Shown: positions 1-8,918 of the stretch, one piece after another
Layout of the letters: each line of letters opens with the position of its first letter
Numbering within the stretch: position 1 is the first letter of the stretch
Source: an uncultured Burkholderiales bacterium
Lineage (GTDB): Bacteria > Pseudomonadota > Gammaproteobacteria > Burkholderiales > Burkholderiaceae_C
Length of the DNA: 64,000 nucleotides
Direction: 5' to 3'
Assembly (NCBI GenBank): GCA_937927685.1
Contig: CALBSC010000073.1
Location: forward strand, 1 to 64,000
Translations under genes and position numbers: made by a program
Notes under the pieces: model-generated
Database searches by the model: none
What the model saw: only the letters and a program-made list of their open reading frames with translations
What the model was told of the DNA's origin: nothing

Positions 1-2038
1 GCGGCACGATCAGCAGCGCCACGATGTTGATGATCTTGATCAGCGGGTTCACCGCAGGGCCCGCCGTGTCCTTGTAGGGGTCACCCACGGTGTCACCCGT
101 CACAGCCGCCTTGTGGGCATCGCTGCCCTTGCCGCCGTGATGGCCGTCTTCAATGTACTTCTTCGCGTTGTCCCAGGCACCACCACCGGTACACATGGAA
201 ATGGCCACGAAGAGACCCGTCACGATCGTGCCCATCAGCAGACCGCCCAGGGCTTCAGCACCCAGCACCAGACCCACCACGATCGGCACGATGACCGGCA
301 GCAACGAGGGGATCATCATCTCCTTGATGGCAGCGCTGGTCAGCATGTCCACGGCACGCCCGTACTCGGGCTTGCTGGTGCCTTCCATGATGCCCTTGAT
401 TTCGCGGAACTGGCGACGCACTTCCTCCACCACCGAACCGGCGGCGCGACCCACGGCTTCCATCGCCATGGCCCCGAAGAGGTAGGGGATCAGTCCACCG
501 ATGAAGAGGCCGACGATGACCTTGGGGTTGCTCAGGTCGAACGAGGCCGTGATACCGCGCGCTTCCAGCGAGTGCGTGTAGTCGGCGAACAGCACCAGGG
601 CGGCCAGACCGGCGGAACCGATGGCGTAGCCCTTGGTCACGGCCTTGGTGGTGTTACCCACTGCGTCGAGCGGGTCGGTCACATCGCGCACGCTGTCCGG
701 CAGTTCGGCCATTTCGGCGATGCCACCGGCGTTGTCGGTGATGGGGCCATACGCGTCCAGGGCCACAATGATGCCCGCCATGCTCAACATGGCCGTGGCA
801 GCAACGGCAATGCCGTACAGGCCCGCCAGGCCGTAAGAGGCCAGGATCGACAGGCACACGAAGATCACCGGCCAGGCGGTGGACTTCATGGACACGCCGA
901 TGCCGGCGATGATGTTGGTTGCGTGGCCCGTGGTGCACGACTGCGCCACGTGTTTGACCGGCGCGTAATCGGTGCCGGTGTAGTACTCGGTGATCCATAC
1001 CATGGCAGCGGTCAGCACCAGACCCACCACGCAGGAGCCAAACAGCGCCATGGCCGAAGCCTTGGCGCCACCGGCGAGTTCCACCCCGTTGGGGAACATC
1101 ATGGTGGTGACAAAGTAAAAGGCGATCAGTGAGAGCACGCCGGCCACCACCAGCCCTTTGTACAGGGCGGGCATGACGTTCTTCATGCCGGGGCTGGCCT
1201 TCACAAAGCCGCAACCGATGATGGAGGCGATGATGGACACGCCACCCAGCATCAGCGGGTAGAGCACGGCATTGGCACCACCGCCCACCACCATCAGGGT
1301 GCCCAGCGCCATGGTGGCAATGAGCGTGACGGCGTAGGTCTCGAACAGGTCGGCTGCCATGCCGGCGCAGTCGCCGACGTTGTCACCCACGTTGTCGGCA
1401 ATCACGGCCGGATTGCGCGGATCATCCTCGGGGATGCCCGCCTCGACCTTGCCCACCAGATCGGCACCGACGTCGGCGCCCTTGGTGAAGATGCCACCGC
1501 CCAGACGGGCGAAGATGGAGATGAGCGACGAGCCAAAGGCCAGGCCCAGCAGCGGCTTCAAGGTGGCGGTGTCCGGGTTGGCGACGCCACCGATCCACAG
1601 CAGGAACAAGCCCACCCCCAGCAGACCCAGGCCCACCACCAGCATGCCGGTGATGGCGCCGCCCTTGAAGGCGACATCCAGTGCCGGGCCAATGCCTTGC
1701 GTGGCCGCCTGCGCGGTACGCACGTTGGCGCGCACCGACACGTTCATGCCGATGAAGCCGCAAGCACCCGAGAGGACGGCGCCGACGACAAAGCCGATGG
1801 CCGTGGTGGTGCCGAGGAAGACGCCGATCAGCACGGCGAGGATGACGCCCACCAGGGCAATGGTCCGGTACTGGCGGGCCAGATAGGCCGCGGCACCTTG
1901 CTGGATGGCCCCTGCGATCTCCTGCATGCGGGCGTTGCCGGCACTGAGAGACAGGATGGATGATCGAGCCCAAAAGCCGTAGATCACGGCGATGACCCCG
2001 CACGCTAGCGCAAACATGAGCGCCGAATTGCCTGACAT
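1..2038 (-). CDS. hppA: Membrane-bound proton-translocating pyrophosphatase, K+-independent type (3' end cut by window)
   Basis: Integral-membrane enzyme that couples PPi hydrolysis to H+ pumping across the inner membrane. The start (cat at 2036-2038) has a good Shine-Dalgarno (aaggagat) just upstream. The protein opens with a hydrophobic segment. The PPi-binding signature DVGADLVGKVE lies at about residues 187-197, and NVGDNVGDCAGMAADLFETY follows. The residue after GNTT is Lys465; Lys here, instead of Ala, is the known mark of the K+-independent subfamily. About 679 codons are present with no stop inside the window, so the C-terminus lies to the left. It is divergent from the soluble pyrophosphatase gene, giving two PPi-handling systems side by side. 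Confidence 0.96.
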   Translation of the reverse strand, partial: MSGNSALMFALACGVIAVIYGFWARSSILSLSAGNARMQEIAGAIQQGAAAYLARQYRTIALVGVILAVLIGVFLGTTTAIGFVVGAVLSGACGFIGMNVSVRANVRTAQAATQGIGPALDVAFKGGAITGMLVVGLGLLGVGLFLLWIGGVANPDTATLKPLLGLAFGSSLISIFARLGGGIFTKGADVGADLVGKVEAGIPEDDPRNPAVIADNVGDNVGDCAGMAADLFETYAVTLIATMALGTLMVVGGGANAVLYPLMLGGVSIIASIIGCGFVKASPGMKNVMPALYKGLVVAGVLSLIAFYFVTTMMFPNGVELAGGAKASAMALFGSCVVGLVLTAAMVWITEYYTGTDYAPVKHVAQSCTTGHATNIIAGIGVSMKSTAWPVIFVCLSILASYGLAGLYGIAVAATAMLSMAGIIVALDAYGPITDNAGGIAEMAELPDSVRDVTDPLDAVGNTTKAVTKGYAIGSAGLAALVLFADYTHSLEARGITASFDLSNPKVIVGLFIGGLIPYLFGAMAMEAVGRAAGSVVEEVRRQFREIKGIMEGTSKPEYGRAVDMLTSAAIKEMMIPSLLPVIVPIVVGLVLGAEALGGLLMGTIVTGLFVAISMCTGGGAWDNAKKYIEDGHHGGKGSDAHKAAVTGDTVGDPYKDTAGPAVNPLIKIINIVALLIVP

Positions 2039-2266
2039 AGCATCTCCTTGAGTGGTTTCTCTTCGGGTGGTGCAACGTCAACGGGTTGAATCGCACCACC
2101 GCTGCGTTGCTTCCTCCAACCCGGGCGATGCCGTAGGCAGATTGGCCAACGGGCGAAATGTACGTCAATCAAATGATTTTGACCGTCTCCAGCAAGGCTT
2201 GTGAAAGTAAAATAAGGGTTAATCCTGACGGATCGACACCCTTTTCATCTTTCATCACGACACATC

Positions 2267-2809
2267 ATGGCTCTGTACAACGTCACGCCTGGCAAAAACG
2301 CTCCCGACACCTTCAACGTCATCATCGAAATCCCGATGAACGCCGATCCGGTCAAATACGAAGTCGACAAGGAAACCGGGGCCATTTTTGTGGACCGCTT
2401 CATGAGCACCTCCATGCATTACCCGACCAACTACGGGTATGTGCCGCAAACCATCAGCGGTGACGGCGACCCGGTGGACGTGCTGGTCATTACCCCCGTG
2501 CCGCTCATTCCCGGTGTGGTGGTGACCTGCCGCCCCCTGGGCATCCTGCGCATGGAAGACGAGGCCGGCATGGACGGCAAGGTGCTGGCCGTGCCCACCG
2601 ACAAGATTCTGTCCATCTACACCCAGTGGCAAAAGCCCGAGGACCTGAACCCGCTGCGGCTGAAGACCATCGCCCACTTCTTCGAGCATTACAAGGACCT
2701 GGAGCCCAACAAGTGGGTCAAGGTGCTCGGCTGGGACGGCCCCGAGGCGGCCAAGCAGGAAGTGCGTGAGGGCATGGACAACTACGCCGCGTCGCTCAAA
2801 CAGGCCTGA
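2267..2809 (+). CDS. ppa: Soluble inorganic pyrophosphatase, family I
   Basis: Cytoplasmic Mg2+-dependent enzyme hydrolysing PPi to 2 Pi, which drives biosynthetic reactions forward. 180 residues, the usual size for bacterial family I enzymes. It carries IEIPMNADPVKYEVDKETG near the N-terminus and the family signature DGDPVDVLV (metal-binding aspartates) in the middle. No clear Shine-Dalgarno precedes the ATG at 2267. The 228-base gap to hppA carries divergent promoters, but I cannot pick -35/-10 boxes with confidence. Confidence 0.97.
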   Translation: MALYNVTPGKNAPDTFNVIIEIPMNADPVKYEVDKETGAIFVDRFMSTSMHYPTNYGYVPQTISGDGDPVDVLVITPVPLIPGVVVTCRPLGILRMEDEAGMDGKVLAVPTDKILSIYTQWQKPEDLNPLRLKTIAHFFEHYKDLEPNKWVKVLGWDGPEAAKQEVREGMDNYAASLKQA

Positions 2810-2872
2810 CCCCTGAGCCCTGGGGACGGCGCGGTGCGGCCCAGGCTTTGCCCTGGTTCTTGACCCGCGTCG

Positions 2873-4039
2873 TCATCCTCTTCGCAAGGGCGACCGCTCC
2901 TGCAAATGCTCCAGATAGCGCGAGACCCCGCTGTCCTCGCGCTGTAAAAAATCCTCCACGGCCTGGGCAAAGCCCGGGTGCGCCAGCCAGTGCGCACTGT
3001 GTGTGCTCACCGGCAGGAGCGCACGGGCCATTTTGTGCTCGCCTTGTGCCCCGCCCTCGAAGCGGTCAAAGCCCTGGTTGAGACACCAGTTCAGGGGCTG
3101 GTAGTAGCAGGCTTCAAAGTGCAGACAATCCACCCGCTCGAGGGCACCCCAATAGCGGCCGTACGCCACCCGGGGTTGACCTGGCTCGTCGTGCAGTCCA
3201 ATCAGGCTGCAGGCGATGTCCCGACCCTCGCGTTGCGCCGTGAACAACAGCCAGTGGTCGGGCAGGTGGCGGGCCATGTCGGCAAAAAACGCCGGTTGCA
3301 GGTAGGGGCGGTTGCCGTGCTCCAGGTAGGTGCGCTCATAGCATTGGTAAAAGAAGGCCCAGTCCTGCGCTGAAATATCGGTTCCCCGGGCGTGGCGAAA
3401 GCTGACCCCGGCCTCGTGCACGCGCCGACGTTCCTGGCGGATTTTCTTGCGCTTCTCCTGCGTCAGGCTGGCCAGGTATTCGTCGAAATCGCGCAGTCCC
3501 TGGCGTTGCCAGTGAAACTGCACCGTCTGGCGCTGCATCAACCCATGGGCCTGTGTGGCCTGCAGATCCGCCTCGCTGGCAAACAGCAGGTGCAGCGAAG
3601 ACAACTCAGACTGCTCGCACCAGTCCAGGACCGCCTGGCACAGACGGTGGCGTGATTCAGCATCTCGCGCCAGCAGTCGACTGCCCGGAACCGGCGTGAA
3701 CGGCACCGCGATCAAGGCCTTGGGGTAGTAACGCAGGCCGTGTCGCTGGTAGGCATCGGCCCAGGCCCAGTCGAACACGTATTCGCCGTAGGAATGGTCC
3801 TTCAGATACAGCGGACAGGCGGCGACCAGGTCGGTGTCCCGCCACAGCCCCACAAAAGCAGGTTGCCAGCCGGTGTCGGCACAGGCACTGCCGCTGTCGT
3901 GCAGGGCCTGCAAGTAGGCATGCCGCATGAACGGGGTGGGCTGATCCTGCGTGGCCAGCAACGCATCCCACTCGGCCGGGCTGACATCGCACGGTTGCAG
4001 TCCGGTGCGGATGACATAATTGCTGTCGTTTTCCTGCAT
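2873..4039 (-). CDS. FemAB-like / GNAT-fold acyltransferase (COG3146, peptidogalycan-type family)
   Basis: 388 residues resembling the FemAB_like (DUF482) family, a large GNAT-fold family of unproven substrate, often labelled peptidogalycan biosynthesis. Visible family features are FMRHAYLQALHDSGSA near the N-terminus, KDHSYGEYVFDWAWADAYQ (about residues 81-99), a basic stretch EKRKKIRQERRRV, and a C-terminal FEGGAQGEHKMARALLPV. The chosen ATG (cat at 4037-4039) overlaps the 5' end of nadE on the other strand, so the two genes are divergent with virtually no spacer. The true start may lie a few codons inside. The function is inferred from the family only. Confidence 0.85.
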   Translation of the reverse strand: MQENDSNYVIRTGLQPCDVSPAEWDALLATQDQPTPFMRHAYLQALHDSGSACADTGWQPAFVGLWRDTDLVAACPLYLKDHSYGEYVFDWAWADAYQRHGLRYYPKALIAVPFTPVPGSRLLARDAESRHRLCQAVLDWCEQSELSSLHLLFASEADLQATQAHGLMQRQTVQFHWQRQGLRDFDEYLASLTQEKRKKIRQERRRVHEAGVSFRHARGTDISAQDWAFFYQCYERTYLEHGNRPYLQPAFFADMARHLPDHWLLFTAQREGRDIACSLIGLHDEPGQPRVAYGRYWGALERVDCLHFEACYYQPLNWCLNQGFDRFEGGAQGEHKMARALLPVSTHSAHWLAHPGFAQAVEDFLQREDSGVSRYLEHLQERSPLRRG

Positions 4040-4046
4040 GCCTGTT

Positions 4047-5711
4047 ATGACTCTCCAACTTTGCGTGGCTCAACTCGACTTTGTCGTCGGTGACATGGCG
4101 GGCAATGCCCAGCGCATCATCGATGCGGCCAAGTCCGCCTACGACCGGGGCGTGCGTCTGGTGCTCACGCCCGAACTGTCGCTGTGCGGCTATGCCGCCG
4201 AAGATTTGTTCCTGCGACCTTCTTTTATCACCGCGTGTGATCATGCCCTGAATTCGATTGCCACGGCGCTGGCGGGTCTGAAAGACCTGCATGTGGTGGT
4301 GGGGCATCCCTCGGGCGGCGACGAGCGCAGTCGCTCGGTGTCGGTTCCGCGCCGCTTCAACCTGGCCAGCGTGCTGTGTGAGGGGCAGGTGGTGGCTCGC
4401 TATGCCAAGCGTGAGTTGCCCAATTACCAGGTGTTTGACGAGCGACGTTACTTCACGCCCGGCGACCAGCCCTGCGTGTTCGAGGTGCAAGGGGTGAAGG
4501 TGGGCCTGCTGGTGTGCGAGGACGCCTGGTTTGAACAGCCTGCGCGCGAGACCCGCGCTGCCGGTGCCGAATTGCTCGCGGTGATCAACGCCTCGCCCTT
4601 CCATATCGGCAAAGGGGGCGAGCGCGAACACACCATGGCCGAGCGCGTGCGTGATTGTGGTCTGCCGCTGGTGTACGCCCACCTGGTGGGTGGCCAGGAT
4701 GAAGTGGTGTTTGAGGGGCGCTCCTTCGCGCTGCAGTCCGACGCCATCCTGGCTGCACGCGCGCCCTCCTTCAGGGAGTCCCTGTTTGACGTGCAGGTGC
4801 AGCGAGGACCACAGGGCTTGCGTTTGCAAGCAGCCATTGAACCCGAGGACAGCGAGGAGGGCGACTTGTGGCAGGCCCTGGTGCTGGGTGTGCGCGACTA
4901 CATCGGCAAGAACGGATTTCCGGGCGCGCTCATCGGCCTGTCCGGGGGCATCGATTCGGCGCTGGTGCTGGCCATTGCCGTGGACGCCCTGGGCGCGGAC
5001 CGTGTGCGCACCGTCATGATGCCGTCCCCCTACACCGCCGATATCAGCTGGATCGATGCGCGCGAGATGGCCGAGCGCCTGAAGGTGCGTTACGACGAGA
5101 TTTCCATCGTGCCCGAGTTCGAGGCCTTCCTGACCTCGCTCGCGGATGACTTCAAGGGCAAGCCCCTGGACGCCACCGAGGAGAACATCCAGGCCCGCAT
5201 TCGTGGCACGCTGCTGATGGCCCTGTCCAACAAATTCGGTTCGCTGGTCCTGACCACCGGCAACAAGAGCGAAATGGCCACGGGCTATTGCACCCTGTAC
5301 GGTGACATGGCGGGCGGCTTTGCCGTCATCAAGGATGTGGCCAAGACGGTGGTGTACCGCCTGGCCGCCTGGCGCAACCGCCATGACCCGTTTGGCACCG
5401 GCGCCGAACCCATTCCGGAGCGCATCATCACGCGCCCCCCCAGTGCCGAGTTGCGGCCGGATCAAAAGGATCAGGACAGTCTGCCCCCCTACGACGTGCT
5501 GGACGCCATCCTCGCGCGCTACATGGAAGACGACCAGAGTGCGGCCGACATCGTGGCGGCGGGCTATCGGCAGGAGGATGTGGACAAGGTGACCCGCCTG
5601 ATCCGCCTCAATGAATACAAGCGCCGTCAGGCACCGGTGGGCATTCGCGTGACACACCGCAGTTTCGGCAAGGATTGGCGTTATCCTATTACCAGCAAAT
5701 ACAGGGCCTGA
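4047..5711 (+). CDS. nadE: Glutamine-hydrolysing NAD+ synthetase
   Basis: Last step of NAD synthesis: nicotinic acid adenine dinucleotide + ATP + Gln to NAD+. An N-terminal nitrilase-type glutaminase domain (LTPELSLCGYAAEDL; catalytic Cys region LLVCEDAWFE) is joined to a C-terminal synthetase domain with the ATP-pyrophosphatase P-loop GLSGGIDSALVLAIAVDALG. A start at 4047 gives 554 residues; in-frame ATGs at 4020 and 4038 are also open. The sequence CATAAT at 4015-4020 could be a -10 box, which would favour the 4038 or 4047 start. glnB follows 26 bases downstream, a common beta-proteobacterial pair. Confidence 0.95.
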   Translation: MTLQLCVAQLDFVVGDMAGNAQRIIDAAKSAYDRGVRLVLTPELSLCGYAAEDLFLRPSFITACDHALNSIATALAGLKDLHVVVGHPSGGDERSRSVSVPRRFNLASVLCEGQVVARYAKRELPNYQVFDERRYFTPGDQPCVFEVQGVKVGLLVCEDAWFEQPARETRAAGAELLAVINASPFHIGKGGEREHTMAERVRDCGLPLVYAHLVGGQDEVVFEGRSFALQSDAILAARAPSFRESLFDVQVQRGPQGLRLQAAIEPEDSEEGDLWQALVLGVRDYIGKNGFPGALIGLSGGIDSALVLAIAVDALGADRVRTVMMPSPYTADISWIDAREMAERLKVRYDEISIVPEFEAFLTSLADDFKGKPLDATEENIQARIRGTLLMALSNKFGSLVLTTGNKSEMATGYCTLYGDMAGGFAVIKDVAKTVVYRLAAWRNRHDPFGTGAEPIPERIITRPPSAELRPDQKDQDSLPPYDVLDAILARYMEDDQSAADIVAAGYRQEDVDKVTRLIRLNEYKRRQAPVGIRVTHRSFGKDWRYPITSKYRA

Positions 5712-5737
5712 GAGCCGGCCTTTTTCCAGGAACACTC

Positions 5738-6076
5738 ATGAAACAAATCACTGCGATCGTCAAACCGTTCAAGCTCGAGGAAGTGCGTGAGGCGTTGGCC
5801 GAATGCGGCGTGACCGGCCTGACGGTCACCGAGGTCAAGGGTTTTGGCCGTCAAAAGGGGCATACCGAGTTGTACCGCGGTGCCGAATACGTGGTGGACT
5901 TCTTGCCCAAGGTGAAGGTGGAAGTGGTAGTGAAGTCGGCGGATGTCGACCACTGCGTGGACGCCATCGTGCGCGCCGCCCGCACGGGCAAAATCGGCGA
6001 CGGCAAGATCTTCGTCACCCCGGTGGAGCGGGTGGTCCGCATTCGCACCGGCGAGTTGGACGACACCGCCATCTGA
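5738..6076 (+). CDS. glnB: PII nitrogen regulatory protein
   Basis: Trimeric signal transducer of nitrogen and energy status; binds ATP/ADP and 2-oxoglutarate and is uridylylated by GlnD. 112 residues, the standard length. The T-loop carries the uridylylated Tyr51 in RGAEYVVDF, and the C-loop region has TGKIGDGKIFV. The start at 5738 gives the canonical MKQITAIVKPFKLEEVREAL N-terminus; longer upstream reading is just read-through of the nadE frame region. The location behind nadE rather than amtB favours GlnB over GlnK. It is convergent with the LOG-family gene, with 5 bases between stops. Confidence 0.96.
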   Translation: MKQITAIVKPFKLEEVREALAECGVTGLTVTEVKGFGRQKGHTELYRGAEYVVDFLPKVKVEVVVKSADVDHCVDAIVRAARTGKIGDGKIFVTPVERVVRIRTGELDDTAI

Positions 6077-6081
6077 GGCGG

Positions 6082-6666
6082 TTACAACTCGCGCACAAAG
6101 GCCGCGGTGGAAAACCCGGCCGATTCAATCAGGGTGGTGAGCAGCGGGGATACCGCTGTGTCGCTGGTGATGAGTTGCAAGTGGCTGTCCTCCATGAAGC
6201 CCTGGGACACGCTACCCGCCAGAAACTTCAGCAGGTGGTCATAGTAGCCGTCCAGGTTGAGGAGTCCCACCGGCTTGTTGTGGTAGCCCAACTGGCGCCA
6301 GGTCCAGGCCTCAAAAAACTCTTCAAAGGTGCCGATGCCGCCGGGCAGGGCCACAAAGGCATCGGCGCGGTCCACCATCATTTGCTTGCGCTCATGCATG
6401 GTGCTCACGATGTGCAGTTCATCGCAACTCGGACGGGCCCATTCACGTTCCACCATGAACTGCGGGATGATGCCCACCACCGAACCGCCGGCTGCGGTGG
6501 TGGCGTCGGCCACGATACCCATCAGCCCGTTCTGTCCGCCGCCATACACCAGTTGCCCGCCATGGCGACCGATCCATTCGCCCACTTCCCGTGCGGCCCG
6601 GGCATAGCGCGGGTCTCCCCCCGGGCGCGAGCCGCAGTACACGCACAAGGAAAAATGGGGCGTCAT
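6082..6666 (-). CDS. LOG-family protein (cytokinin riboside 5'-monophosphate phosphoribohydrolase type)
   Basis: 194 residues of the TIGR00730 Rossmann-fold family. Members hydrolyse nucleoside 5'-monophosphates to base and ribose-5-phosphate, and were historically misnamed lysine decarboxylases. The diagnostic PGGIGTFEEFFE motif is present, with GGGQNGLMGIVAD and MHERKQMMVDRADAFVALPG before it. The start (6666) overlaps the dgkA stop as ATGA, so the two are probably translationally coupled. Confidence 0.92.
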   Translation of the reverse strand: MTPHFSLCVYCGSRPGGDPRYARAAREVGEWIGRHGGQLVYGGGQNGLMGIVADATTAAGGSVVGIIPQFMVEREWARPSCDELHIVSTMHERKQMMVDRADAFVALPGGIGTFEEFFEAWTWRQLGYHNKPVGLLNLDGYYDHLLKFLAGSVSQGFMEDSHLQLITSDTAVSPLLTTLIESAGFSTAAFVREL

Positions 6667-7052
6667 GGCACGACCCTGTGCCACACGGCGTTGCCCCAGA
6701 TGCCCACGCACAGCAACAGGCTCAGCAACACCGCTGCACTGCCCATGTCCTTGGCGCGTTTGGACAAATCGTGCCACTCGGGTCCAATGCGGTCGATGGC
6801 CGATTCAATGCCGGTGTTGAGCAATTCCACGATCAGCACCAGCATCAGTGAGCCCAGCAACAAGGCCGCCTCGATCCAGTTATTGGCCAGCCAGAGTCCG
6901 ACGGGCAGCAAGACCAGGGAGAGCACAAACTCCTGCCGGAAGGCTGTTTCGTGCCAGGCCGCACGCAGTCCTTGTACGGAGTAGCCTGCGGCATGCAGGA
7001 TGCGGTTGAGGCCGCGGCGTTGTTTTTGCGGGTTGACGGGATGAGAGTCCAT
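6663..7052 (-). CDS. dgkA: Diacylglycerol kinase, small prokaryotic type
   Basis: 129-residue inner-membrane enzyme phosphorylating diacylglycerol to phosphatidic acid, recycling lipid released by envelope glucan synthesis. It has an amphipathic N-terminus (GLNRILHAAGYSVQGLRAAW), three predicted membrane helices, and the conserved active-site stretch ELLNTGIESAIDR. Size and topology match E. coli DgkA. It is the first gene of a two-gene unit with the LOG protein. A longer upstream reading to 7313 exists but overlaps the RDD gene on the same strand and is not needed. Confidence 0.95.
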   Translation of the reverse strand: MDSHPVNPQKQRRGLNRILHAAGYSVQGLRAAWHETAFRQEFVLSLVLLPVGLWLANNWIEAALLLGSLMLVLIVELLNTGIESAIDRIGPEWHDLSKRAKDMGSAAVLLSLLLCVGIWGNAVWHRVVP

Positions 7053-7116
7053 CCCCGGATTCTCGCTCGCCTGGATGACAACTGGCTGAACCCGGATGTG
7101 CACCCCAAGGGTGCAC

Positions 7117-7593
7117 TCAGGATTGCGGGGGCACGTGGACGAGTCGGGTGCCGGCCCAGGCATCGTGCCAGAACTGGCGATCGGACCGAAAGCGGCTGAG
7201 CAGGGCCCACACCAGTACCCAGCCCAGCACCAGCACGGTGGTCTCGCCAGCCGGCAGGTGCAAGGGATACACCAGGGCCAACGGAGGCACAAACCAGACC
7301 CAGCTGAGCACATAGCGCCACAGGGCGCGGGCCTGCGTGAGGGCCTGCCCGTCGCGGTCTACGACCCGGATGTGCCAGGTTTTCATGGCCAGCGTCTGCC
7401 CTTTATGCCAGAACCAGGTGAAATAGATGCCGAACACCAGAAAGATGAACGCCTGTAGACCGTGGCGGTTGTCCAGGGCGTTGCGGGTCTGGCTCAAGGT
7501 GCTGAACAGGTAGCCGCTGATGAAGACCACGCCAAACAGCAGCAAGCCTTCGTACAGCCAGCAGGCCATACGGCGTCGAAGACTGGGGGTCAT
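7117..7593 (-). CDS. RDD-family membrane protein
   Basis: 158 residues with the RDD family signature: R-x5-DW/Y-like N-terminal helix (RRRMACWLYEGLLLF), a central helix ending in TLAMKTWHIRVVDRDG, and a third hydrophobic region (LVLGWVLVWALLSRF). The molecular role is unknown, though some RDD proteins are proposed Na+/H+ antiporters. Its ATG (7593) overlaps the DUF3106 stop by four bases, making it the last gene of the sigma-factor operon. Confidence 0.9.
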   Translation of the reverse strand: MTPSLRRRMACWLYEGLLLFGVVFISGYLFSTLSQTRNALDNRHGLQAFIFLVFGIYFTWFWHKGQTLAMKTWHIRVVDRDGQALTQARALWRYVLSWVWFVPPLALVYPLHLPAGETTVLVLGWVLVWALLSRFRSDRQFWHDAWAGTRLVHVPPQS

Positions 7594-8399
7594 CGGGTCG
7601 AGGTGCCTGACGAGGAATGAGGCAGCAAGGTTTTGGGATGAACCTGGTCGGTGTCAATGCGGGGTTGCAGGACCTGATCGGGTTTGGGCGCGGGGGCCTG
7701 GGTGAGCTTGCTGGGCGCCACAGGACGGCTGGCCAGGGCGGCACCCCGCGGCGGCGCCAGCAGGATATCGTCGGCCAGCTTGCGACGCTGTTCGTCGCTG
7801 AGTGCCTGGTAGGCCTCCCACTTGGCCCGACGCTCGTCGCCCGGCAGCTGCTGTACCTCGGCAAAGTGCAAACGGGCCTGGGCCCGTTCGCGAGCGGTCA
7901 AACTGGCCCAGTCACTCATGCGTTGCTGAAGTTTGTGCTGTTCCTGGGGGCTGAAGTCGGCGTAGTTTTGCGTCAGCACCAGCCACTTGCGCTTGTGCAG
8001 TTCGCTCAGACCCGGCCAGGCCTGAGCCAGGGGGCGAAGGGCCTCCTGCTGGGGGCGGGTCAACTCAGCCCAGGTCGGGCGGGTATTGCGCGCGACCGCA
8101 GGCTTGTGCGGGTTGTTGAGGGGGGGAAGGGCGGTGCCAGTGACCGGCGAAGTGACTGGAGGGGGCGAGGCGGGCTGGGCGGTGGCTGGAGTGGCGACCG
8201 CAGCGCCCACCGCTCCTGGGGGGGGCGCGTCAGAAGGCGTTGCCAGGGACGGGGCCGACACGACTGCGGGTGCCGAAGGCCCTGCACTGCCGCTGGCACC
8301 TTGGGCTTGCACCATGGCGTGACCCAGACACAACCCCGCCACCACACAGGGCCACAGGCCACGTGTGCGCAGGAGGGAGAGAGCCTTGATGCAATTCAT
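7590..8399 (-). CDS. Exported DUF3106 protein
   Basis: 269 residues with an N-terminal signal-like segment (GLWPCVVAGLCLGHAMVQAQG), a long Pro/Ala-rich linker (about residues 35-105), and then a DUF3106 domain: repeated helical units with W-x-L and LSxxQR-like patterns such as WAELTRPQQEALRPLAQAW and WEAYQALSDEQRRKL. It is probably periplasmic. The repeated Q/R-rich helices recall heavy-metal-resistance (CnrX/Spy-like) sensors, but that resemblance is only my impression. It lies between DUF3619 (63-base gap) and RDD (4-base overlap). Confidence 0.88.
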   Translation of the reverse strand: MNCIKALSLLRTRGLWPCVVAGLCLGHAMVQAQGASGSAGPSAPAVVSAPSLATPSDAPPPGAVGAAVATPATAQPASPPPVTSPVTGTALPPLNNPHKPAVARNTRPTWAELTRPQQEALRPLAQAWPGLSELHKRKWLVLTQNYADFSPQEQHKLQQRMSDWASLTARERAQARLHFAEVQQLPGDERRAKWEAYQALSDEQRRKLADDILLAPPRGAALASRPVAPSKLTQAPAPKPDQVLQPRIDTDQVHPKTLLPHSSSGTSTR

Positions 8400-8462
8400 G
8401 TGCAGGTGTTCAGTGTACGACTGGCGAAGCAGGCGTCACCGAGCAGGCGCCTTTGCGCAGGT

Positions 8463-8918
8463 TCAGTCAGCAGTGGCGCTGGAGGAGGCCGCTTCGGTCG
8501 AGCCGGCGCGGATGAAGCGCAAAAACCCCGGGTCGGTGTAGGCGGAAGGGGGGAGTTCGTCGGTCAGGAGGGCGGTGTCCACGCTGGCCAGCTCGTCCGC
8601 TCGCCAGTCGTTTTGCAGAGAGTGGATGACAAAGAGACCCAGCACCAGAGCGACCAGGGGAAGCACGCTGCCCATCCAGCCCCAGAAACGCATCTTGTCC
8701 GGACCACCTTCCAGCACCAGGGTGCCTTTTTGGACCCGTGCGCCGGTGGCGAGCACCGGAACGGGTTGGCGGCGGGCGGCCACCGCGCGGGTGCGGGCAG
8801 CCCGCAGACGCTCGCTGATGTCGTGCGGTAACTCACGCAAACCCTGGTCGAGCTGAACGGCCAACTGGCGGGCCAGATGGTCGGCTTGGGCGTCGGTGAG
8901 GTAGTCGGTGGTGTTCAT
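8463..8918 (-). CDS. DUF3619 membrane protein, candidate anti-sigma factor
   Basis: 151 residues: about 85 cytosolic residues with basic patches (RLRAARTRAVAARR), one membrane helix (MGSVLPLVALVLGLFVIHSL), and about 45 residues outside. This is the topology of many anti-sigma factors. Its start at 8918 overlaps the sigma-factor stop as ATGA, giving strict co-translation. The family is known as DUF3619. The anti-sigma role is inferred only from topology and coupling to the adjacent ECF sigma gene. Confidence 0.88.
   Translation of the reverse strand: MNTTDYLTDAQADHLARQLAVQLDQGLRELPHDISERLRAARTRAVAARRQPVPVLATGARVQKGTLVLEGGPDKMRFWGWMGSVLPLVALVLGLFVIHSLQNDWRADELASVDTALLTDELPPSAYTDPGFLRFIRAGSTEAASSSATAD

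Noticed and set aside
113..1886. Several long plus-strand frames antisense to the membrane pyrophosphatase
   Set aside because: They are shadows of hppA: His/Gln/Arg/Pro-rich, no domains, and the minus strand encodes a continuous conserved enzyme.
3657..5735. 692-codon open frame antisense to nadE and running into the FemAB-like gene
   Set aside because: It is the reverse-strand shadow of nadE in high-GC DNA; composition (His/Gln/Gly/Arg-rich, no domain) is typical of such artefacts, while the + strand encodes a complete NAD synthetase.
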